Origin: Paucidesulfovibrio sp036541255
GTDB lineage: Bacteria; Desulfobacterota; Desulfovibrionia; Desulfovibrionales; Desulfovibrionaceae
Reading direction: 5' to 3'
Assembly (NCBI GenBank): GCA_036541255.1
Contig: JAZHDD010000065.1
Location: 1 to 10,980 of the forward strand
DNA length: 10,980 nucleotides
The translations under genes and the position numbers were made by a program. Positions 6,588 to 10,980 of this stretch are shown here, in pieces; position 1 is the stretch's first letter; each line of letters begins with the position of its first letter. Under the pieces are notes generated by a model. It was not told where the DNA came from. It was given only the letters and a program-made list of their open reading frames with translations, and did no database searches.

Positions 6588-6617
6588 ATGGCCCGGACTT
6601 CGAAAACATCCGGCCAT
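6588..6617. repeat. Imperfect inverted repeat upstream of the rluC-like gene
   Basis: ATGGCC-C-GGA (6588-6597) pairs with TCCGGCCAT (6609-6617): 9 bp with one bulged C and an 11-nt loop. No T-run follows. It overlaps a TTGACG (6581-6586) that could be a -35 element, but the -10 region is poor. Role unknown. Confidence 0.4.
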
Positions 6618-6674
6618 GCTGCAACGGATTGTACGTTCCCCCCGCCGGGACGCTCCTGATCAAGGGGAAAAGCC

Positions 6675-7619
6675 ATGCCAGGCGTGACCAAGGTCAACGT
6701 CTCTCCTGCCGAAGCCGGGCAAAAGCTGCTCAATTTCCTGCAACGCCGTGTGGGCGACGTGCCCGGTGCGGCTTTGCTGCGCTGGATTCGCACCGGTCAG
6801 GTGCGCGTGGACGGCGGCCGCAAAAAGCCCTTTGACCGTCTCCAGGCCGGACAACGGGTACGCATCCCCCCTTACGGGGAACCAGAGGAAAAACCTGGGA
6901 CGAATGCGACCGCCGATTTGGAAGTCGTCTCCGAAAACGCGGAAACCCTTGTCCTGGCCAAGCCAGCGGGCCTGCCTTCCCATGGCGGAACAGGCCATGC
7001 AGACTCCATTGCCGACAGGCTGGCCGCTCGTTACCGAGGTGCGGATTTTGCGCCCACCCTGGCCCATCGTCTGGACAAGGACACTTCCGGGCTTCTCCTG
7101 GTCGCCAAGACGTATCGCAGGCTGCGCGAACTCAACTCCCTCATGGCCAAAGGCGGTCTGCACAAAAGCTATCTGGCCTGGGTGCGGGGCGATTGGCCCG
7201 GCCACCAGGAAGAGCTGCTGGAAGACCGCATGGAGAAAAGCGGTCGCTCCGGCCAGGAAAAGGTCTGCACCGGCGCGGGGAAAGCCGCCTTGGCATACGT
7301 CACGCCGCTGCTCCGTCGGAACGCCTGCACCCTGCTCCTGGTCCGGTTGCTCACAGGCCGCACCCATCAGATACGGGTGCAGCTCGCCTCGCGCGGCCAC
7401 AGCATTGTCGGCGACCGCAAGTATGGCCCTGAACGGGAAAAATCAGAACATGCAGGGCTGCTTCTGCACGCCTGCCACCTGGAGCTGCCCGACCTGGACC
7501 TGACGCTGCCGCCCGCCTGGGCAGATCCGTGGGATGTGCCGGAACGCTTCCTGCATTTCACTTCCCGGCGCGCCGAAGATATGACAAAAGAACCCGGCGC
7601 AACCAACGCGAACAAATAA
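6675..7619 (+). CDS. RluC/RluD-family 23S rRNA pseudouridine synthase
   Basis: Isomerises uridine to pseudouridine in RNA, most probably in large-subunit rRNA. The 314-residue protein has an N-terminal S4-like RNA-binding domain (about 12-65, with LLRWIRTGQVRVDGGRKK) and a RluA-type catalytic domain. The signature H131-R-L-D134-K-D-T-S-G is complete; D134 is the expected catalytic aspartate. GRTHQIRVQLASRGHSIVGD (228-247) is the second family motif. Length and S4-plus-catalytic layout resemble E. coli RluC (about 319 residues) more than the smaller RluA, but the target position cannot be fixed from sequence. AAGGGGA at 6662-6668 sits 6 nt before the ATG. It follows the thi4 terminator and a 56-nt region with no convincing promoter; 31 nt separate it from the next gene, so cotranscription is possible. 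Confidence 0.9.
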   Translation: MPGVTKVNVSPAEAGQKLLNFLQRRVGDVPGAALLRWIRTGQVRVDGGRKKPFDRLQAGQRVRIPPYGEPEEKPGTNATADLEVVSENAETLVLAKPAGLPSHGGTGHADSIADRLAARYRGADFAPTLAHRLDKDTSGLLLVAKTYRRLRELNSLMAKGGLHKSYLAWVRGDWPGHQEELLEDRMEKSGRSGQEKVCTGAGKAALAYVTPLLRRNACTLLLVRLLTGRTHQIRVQLASRGHSIVGDRKYGPEREKSEHAGLLLHACHLELPDLDLTLPPAWADPWDVPERFLHFTSRRAEDMTKEPGATNANK

Positions 7620-7650
7620 ACAAGAGACGCAACCCATTCAGGAGAAATGG

Positions 7651-8247
7651 ATGATCCGCCGCACCAACCGCCTGCCCCGCACACTTCTCCCCGCCCTGCT
7701 CCTTGCTCTGTGCTTGTCGACTCTTTTCGGCTGCAAGCCGAGCGTGACCGGCTACATGACCGCAACGGACCCAAGGGAGACCAATGTCCTGGCCAAGGAC
7801 AAATCCATTTCCACGGAAATTCTGGCCCGCTTCGCCAAGAATGACCGCCTGGGAACCCGGCTGATCTCCCCCTTTTGCTATGACGGCCACGTCTTTCTGG
7901 TGGGCGAATACGATCAACCTGACCAGCCGGATTTGGCCGAAGCCCTGGCCCGCGAGGTCGAGGGAGTGCGCAGCGTGACCAGCCACCTGCTGCCCAGGCA
8001 GAGTGATCCGCTGTGCGACGAAAAGGCCAATGACGCCCTTGCCCTGGCCGTTCTCTCGCGCCTGGACGCGGATGAAAAGGTTCAAGGCTACAACATCGAC
8101 GTCAAAGCGCTCCAGTGCTACAATATCGTTCTTTTGGGACTGGCTCCGAGCCAGGAAGACATCGACAGGGCCGCAGCTGCCGCGGCCAAGGTCACGGGAG
8201 TGCGCGAAGTCGCCTCCTATATCCGGGTCTACACCCCCAAGCCGTAA
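7651..8247 (+). CDS. Double-BON-domain lipoprotein (first of tandem pair)
   Basis: A 198-residue envelope lipoprotein. The signal ends in lipobox L25-F-G-C28. The rest holds two BON-like modules, about 50-115 and 122-194, each with the pattern of a helix, a beta-strand pair ending VFLVGEY or IVLLGLA, then a helix and 'V.GVR.V.SHLL' or 'VTGVREVASYIRV'. BON domains occur in OsmY and DolP (YraP) and bind membranes or phospholipids. The second module has Cys at 122 and 156, a pair conserved with the next gene at the same 34-residue spacing; this protein also has C76. GGAG at 7641-7644 supports the ATG at 7651. First of three lipoprotein genes with gaps of 10 and 19 nt. Confidence 0.85.
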   Translation: MIRRTNRLPRTLLPALLLALCLSTLFGCKPSVTGYMTATDPRETNVLAKDKSISTEILARFAKNDRLGTRLISPFCYDGHVFLVGEYDQPDQPDLAEALAREVEGVRSVTSHLLPRQSDPLCDEKANDALALAVLSRLDADEKVQGYNIDVKALQCYNIVLLGLAPSQEDIDRAAAAAAKVTGVREVASYIRVYTPKP

Positions 8248-8257
8248 GGAGTATTCC

Positions 8258-8812
8258 ATGCGCAACATCTTCCGTCTGCTCATCGCCCTGCTGGCCCTGT
8301 CCGCCCTTGGCGGCTGCACCGCATACAAGGTGGCCGTCGACGAACGCTCCGTCGGACAGATCTACGACGATGAGGCCATCACCTTTCAGATCGAAAAGGA
8401 ATTCCTGGCCGACGACAACGTCAACTACCTCGATTTCAAGGCATTCAGCTATCTCGGCAACGTCTACGTTGTCGGCGAATACGAAACCGAGGCCCAACGC
8501 GACAGGGCCGTGGCCATTGCCCGCAGCTTCAGCGATGTCCGCTCCGTCAGCACCTATCTGCTGCCCAAGGTCGACGTTGCGGGCTGCTCCACCACGGAAA
8601 GCCTGCGCATCTCCGCCCAATTGGACAAGGAACTGCTTGAGGACAAGTATGTCACGGGCACCAATGTGGACACCAAACTGATCCAGTGCCGCGCCGTACT
8701 GCTCGGGCTCGTGGGTTCGCAAAGCGAACTCGACCGCGCGGTGTCCATCGCCTCGCAGATCCCGGGCGTACGTCAGGTCAAGAGCTTCCTGCGCGTCTAT
8801 CGCGGCAACTGA
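8258..8812 (+). CDS. Double-BON-domain lipoprotein (second of tandem pair)
   Basis: A 184-residue paralogue of the preceding protein. Lipobox L17-G-G-C20. BON-like modules are at about 38-103 and 110-181: ending in NVYVVGEY then VRSVSTYLLPK, and AVLLGLVGSQSELDRA then VRQVKSFLRVY. Near-identical positions in the neighbour are VFLVGEY, VRSVTSHLLP, IVLLGLAPSQEDIDRA and VREVASYIRVY, so the two arose by gene duplication and then diverged. C110 and C144 repeat the neighbour's cysteine pair. AAGGAG at 8246-8251 overlaps the stop codon of the previous gene and fixes the ATG at 8258; the longer open frame from 8003 only overlaps the first gene. Likely role: outer-membrane integrity or periplasmic stress protection (inference). 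Confidence 0.85.
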   Translation: MRNIFRLLIALLALSALGGCTAYKVAVDERSVGQIYDDEAITFQIEKEFLADDNVNYLDFKAFSYLGNVYVVGEYETEAQRDRAVAIARSFSDVRSVSTYLLPKVDVAGCSTTESLRISAQLDKELLEDKYVTGTNVDTKLIQCRAVLLGLVGSQSELDRAVSIASQIPGVRQVKSFLRVYRGN

Positions 8813-8831
8813 TCCGGAAAAGGAGACGGGA

Positions 8832-9395
8832 ATGCGGTTCGGCAAGCATACCTCCATGAGCAACGGACTCCGGCGGCGGCTCCTCCCTCTGGCGGCTCTC
8901 TGCCTTGCTCTGCCGCTGTTCGCGGCCTGCTCCTATGTCACGCCGCCCCCGCCCAATTCCATAGCGCCCGCATCCCATGGTTCCAGCAACGCGCACCAGC
9001 AACGCCGGGCCAGCACCGTGGTGGACACGGCCCTCTCGCAACTGGGGCGTCCGTACAAATGGGGCGGCGATTACCCGGCCGAGGGCTTTGACTGCTCCGG
9101 TCTGGTGTATTGGGCCTTTGCGCAGCACGGGGTACGGCTGCCCCGACCAAGCTGGGAGCAATTCCGCGTGGGCCGTCCCGTACACAGGGAGGAACTGCGG
9201 CCCGGAGATCTCGTTTTCTTCAAGATATCCCGCAACGCCAGCTACCACGTGGGCATCTACACGGGCAGAGGCCGCTTCGTGCACAGCCCCAAGGCCGGAT
9301 CGCGTGTCAGCGAAAGCTCGCTTGCCGACGATTTCTGGAACCGCCATTACGTGCTGGGCCGACGCGTGGCCGAACCCGTACACGCCATGCAGTAG
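8832..9395 (+). CDS. NlpC/P60 family lipoprotein peptidase
   Basis: Predicted cell-wall peptidase that cuts gamma-D-Glu/meso-diaminopimelate bonds in peptidoglycan stem peptides, anchored in the envelope. The 187-residue protein has a lipoprotein signal ending F30-A-A-C33, a Pro/Ser-rich linker (about 34-60), and an NlpC/P60 domain (about 61-183). The catalytic set is visible: C88 in GFDCSGLVYWAF, H139 in YHVGIYTG and H151 in FVHSPK. YKWGGDYP (75-82) and RPGDLVFF (123-130) are further family motifs. GGAG at 8822-8825 sits 6 nt before the ATG; an ATG 24 nt downstream is possible. Spr/MepS-like in size. It is 19 nt after the second BON gene, so the three are probably one operon and function in envelope remodelling. 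No T-tailed terminator follows. Confidence 0.92.
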   Translation: MRFGKHTSMSNGLRRRLLPLAALCLALPLFAACSYVTPPPPNSIAPASHGSSNAHQQRRASTVVDTALSQLGRPYKWGGDYPAEGFDCSGLVYWAFAQHGVRLPRPSWEQFRVGRPVHREELRPGDLVFFKISRNASYHVGIYTGRGRFVHSPKAGSRVSESSLADDFWNRHYVLGRRVAEPVHAMQ

Positions 9396-9490
9396 CGCCT
9401 GGCAGGCCCGGGCTTGCCAAGAAAGCCATCCGCGCGAATGCGAAAGACTTTTTCCCCCACTCGGAGGAAAAGAAAAAGCGCCCGCCTGCC

Positions 9491-9518
9491 CTTGACTTGC
9501 GCCTTTGCCTGCTTATTT
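9491..9518 (+). promoter_or_regulatory. Heat-shock (sigma32-like) promoter candidate for groESL
   Basis: CTTGAC (9491-9496, preceded by GCC) followed after 15 nt by CTTATTT (9512-9518) resembles the RpoH-type elements CTTGA(A/C) and C-TATTT reported for several proteobacterial groups; it is a poor match to the housekeeping -10. It lies 90 nt upstream of groES. No CIRCE element (TTAGCACTC-N9-GAGTGCTAA) is present in 9396-9607, so HrcA control is not supported. Confidence 0.5.
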
Positions 9519-9536
9519 ACCCGGAAGCGTATTTGC

Positions 9537-9610
9537 GCGGTTGGAAAACCCTTTTTCCCCACCGCCTGTATTTCAATACATCCCATTGATCCGCAAGGAG
9601 AACATCGATG
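9537..9610 (+). promoter_or_regulatory. Structured groES leader, candidate RNA thermometer
   Basis: Three successive hairpins can be drawn in the 5' leader. I: GCGGT (9537-9541) with ACCGC (9561-9565), then GGAAAA (9543-9548) with TTTTCC (9553-9558), 11 bp around a 1x2 internal loop and a 4-nt loop. II: TGTAT (9567-9571) with ATACA (9576-9580), 4-nt loop. III: CATTGAT (9584-9590) with ATCGATG (9604-9610), 7 bp including one G-U; it holds the AUG in the stem and the SD AAGGAG (9595-9600) in the 13-nt loop. A weak stem over the start codon just before a heat-shock gene suggests thermal control of translation. Pairing found by eye; no energies computed. Confidence 0.4.
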
Positions 9611-9880
9611 AACCTGAAACCCCTGCACGACAACGTTCTGATCAAGCGCGTCAAATCCGAAGAGCGCACCGCCGCGGGCATCATCATCCCCGATTCCGCC
9701 CAGGAACGCCCCCAGCGCGGAAAGGTCGTGGCCGCAGGCCCCGGCAAGGGCAAAATCGCCATGACAGTGAAAAAGGGAGACGAGGTCCTGTTCGCCAAGT
9801 ACGCCGGTACCGAGTTCAAAGTGGACGGCGAGGAACTGGTCATCATGCGCCAGGACGACATCCTGGCCGTGGTGAAGTAA
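9608..9880 (+). CDS. groES: Co-chaperonin GroES (shortened roof loop)
   Basis: Heptameric lid of the GroEL folding chamber, cytoplasmic. The 90-residue protein aligns to GroES throughout: MNLKPLHDNVLIKR at the start, mobile loop about 16-33 with the hydrophobic tripeptide III (25-27) that docks on GroEL, GDEVLFAKYAGTEF, and the terminal DDILAVV. Compared with E. coli GroES as I recall it, the roof beta-hairpin is about five residues shorter: only KGKIAMTV lies between GPG (44-46) and KKGD, so D58 here corresponds to D63 there. AAGGAG at 9595-9600 sits 7 nt before the ATG. It is the first gene of a groESL operon, 37 nt before groEL. Confidence 0.96.
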   Translation: MNLKPLHDNVLIKRVKSEERTAAGIIIPDSAQERPQRGKVVAAGPGKGKIAMTVKKGDEVLFAKYAGTEFKVDGEELVIMRQDDILAVVK

Positions 9881-9917
9881 TTTATCCGCACCAACGCGAC
9901 AAAAGAGACTACCTGCC

Positions 9918-10980
9918 ATGACCTCAAAAAGCATTCACTTCCAGGAAGAAGCCCGCGCCCGCCTGAAAAAGGGCGTGGACACGCTGGCCAATGCCGTCAA
10001 AGTCACCTTGGGTCCCAAGGGCCGCAACGTCATCCTCGACAAGGGCTGGACCCCGGTCATCACCAAGGACGGCGTAACCGTGGCCAAGGAAATCGACCTC
10101 AAGGACAAATTCGAGAACATGGGCGCCCAGATGGTCAAGGAGGTCGCCTCCAAGACCAACGACATCGCCGGTGACGGAACCACCACCGCCACGGTGCTGG
10201 CCCAGGCCATTTTCAACCAGGGCCTGAAACTCATTGCTGCCGGACGCAACCCCATCGCTGTCAAGCGCGGCATCGACAAGGCCGTCGAAGCCGTGGTCGC
10301 GGCCCTGGACAAGCAGGCCAAACCCGTGAAGAGCGCCGCTGAAATCGCCCAGGTCGGCACCATCTCCGCCAACAGCGATTCCTCCATCGGCGACATCCTG
10401 GCCGAGGCCATGGAAAAGATCGGTCGTGAAGGCGTGATCACCGTGGAAGACGCCAAATCCATGGAAACCACCCTGACCGTGGTCGAAGGCATGCAGTTCG
10501 ACCGGGGCTACCTTTCCCCCTACTTCGCCACCAACTCCGAAAAAATGGCCTGCGAGTTCTCTGACCCGCTGGTTCTGCTCACGGACAAAAAAATCTCCAA
10601 CATGCGGGAGATTCTGCCCGTGCTGGAGCAGGTCGCCAAAACCAAGCGTCCCCTGCTGATCATCGCCGAAGACGTTGCCGGCGAAGCCCTGGCCACTCTG
10701 GTGGTCAACCGTTTGCGCGGCACCCTGCAGGTCTGCGCGCTCAAGGCGCCGGGCTTCGGCGACCGCCGCAAGGCCATGCTCCAGGATATCGCCGTGCTCA
10801 CGGCCGGACAGGTGGCCACGGATGACCTGGGTATCAGCCTGGAAAGCCTGACCATGGCCTCCCTGGGCGGCGCCAAGAAAATCACCGTGACCAAGGAAAA
10901 CACGACCATCGTGGGCGGTCTCGGCGCAAAGAAGGACATCAAGGCTCGCTGCGAGGCCATCGAGGCCGAGATCAGAGAGA
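9918..10980 (+). CDS. groEL: Chaperonin GroEL, 5' part (runs off window)
   Basis: ATP-driven folding chamber subunit. The frame is open from the ATG at 9918 to the window edge (354 full codons, about two thirds of a 545-residue GroEL), so the C-terminal part is not seen. Nucleotide-binding LGPKGRN (31-37), ITKDGV with D51, and AGDGTTTATV with D86 are intact. Apical substrate/GroES-binding residues are present in FDRGYLSPYF, MREILPVLEQV and LATLVVNRLRG. Relative to E. coli, the equatorial loop KSFGAP reads K42-G-W-T-P46, one residue shorter, with Trp at the place of Phe44. The N-terminus also differs from remembered Desulfovibrio GroEL. The SD is weak (AGAG, 9904-9907). Follows groES in the standard order. 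Confidence 0.96.
   Translation, partial: MTSKSIHFQEEARARLKKGVDTLANAVKVTLGPKGRNVILDKGWTPVITKDGVTVAKEIDLKDKFENMGAQMVKEVASKTNDIAGDGTTTATVLAQAIFNQGLKLIAAGRNPIAVKRGIDKAVEAVVAALDKQAKPVKSAAEIAQVGTISANSDSSIGDILAEAMEKIGREGVITVEDAKSMETTLTVVEGMQFDRGYLSPYFATNSEKMACEFSDPLVLLTDKKISNMREILPVLEQVAKTKRPLLIIAEDVAGEALATLVVNRLRGTLQVCALKAPGFGDRRKAMLQDIAVLTAGQVATDDLGISLESLTMASLGGAKKITVTKENTTIVGGLGAKKDIKARCEAIEAEIRE

Noticed and set aside
6581..6609. TTGACG with AAACAT as a promoter for the rluC-like gene
   Set aside because: The -35 is acceptable, but the -10 at 17-nt spacing matches only 3 of 6 positions, and the -35 overlaps the tail of the thi4 terminator.
8003..8257. Upstream extension of the second BON gene
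   Set aside because: It overlaps the first BON gene; the SD overlapping that gene's stop and a lipoprotein signal starting at 8258 define the true start.
9401..9418. GC hairpin just after the NlpC/P60 gene as a terminator
   Set aside because: GGCAGGC can pair with GCTTGCC around a 4-nt loop, but AAGAAAG follows instead of a T-run, so it is not a standard intrinsic terminator.
9449..9472. TTTTTCC...GGAAAAG hairpin as a terminator
   Set aside because: The stem has an internal C-A mismatch and no T-run follows it on either strand.
9396..9607. CIRCE operator upstream of groES
   Set aside because: Neither TTAGCACTC nor GAGTGCTAA nor a close variant is visible in this stretch.

Overview
The window is about 11 kb of GC-rich, densely coding DNA. 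Every gene I can support lies on the + strand. The style suggests a Gram-negative anaerobe of the Desulfovibrio-like sulfate reducers (Desulfobacterota): a TRAP transporter, a periplasmic VCBS/FG-GAP protein, orphan family-3 binding protein, BON and NlpC lipoproteins, a Thi4-type thiazole synthase with His at the sulfur-donor position, and GroES/GroEL resembling remembered Desulfovibrio proteins. That placement is inference; there is no rRNA or other taxonomic marker here.

Layout. (1) 21-1652: exported FG-GAP/VCBS beta-propeller protein, followed by a strong intrinsic terminator. (2) 1705-4647: complete TRAP transporter dctP-dctQ-dctM, with a lipoprotein binding subunit. The terminator sits directly before dctP, leaving no room for a promoter of its own, and a second hairpin separates dctP from dctQ. 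(3) 4741-5475: orphan solute-binding-like protein with a TTG start; a 9-bp inverted repeat overlaps the start codon. (4) 5483-6582: TPP riboswitch, 155-nt expression platform, thi4 and intrinsic terminator, a self-contained thiamine-controlled unit. (5) 6675-7619: RluC-like pseudouridine synthase. (6) 7651-9395: three consecutive lipoprotein genes, two paralogous double-BON proteins and an NlpC/P60 peptidase, probably an envelope-maintenance operon. (7) 9491-10980: heat-shock-like promoter, structured leader, groES, and groEL running off the right edge.

No gap between genes exceeds 300 bases. I see no tRNA, rRNA, CRISPR array, insertion sequence or attachment site. There is no obvious new multi-gene defence or mobile system. 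The points most worth pursuing are regulatory RNA structures (TPP switch platform, groES leader, dctP attenuator-like terminator), the His-type Thi4, the linked BON-BON-NlpC lipoproteins with a conserved cysteine pair, and a GroES/GroEL pair with unusual deletions.
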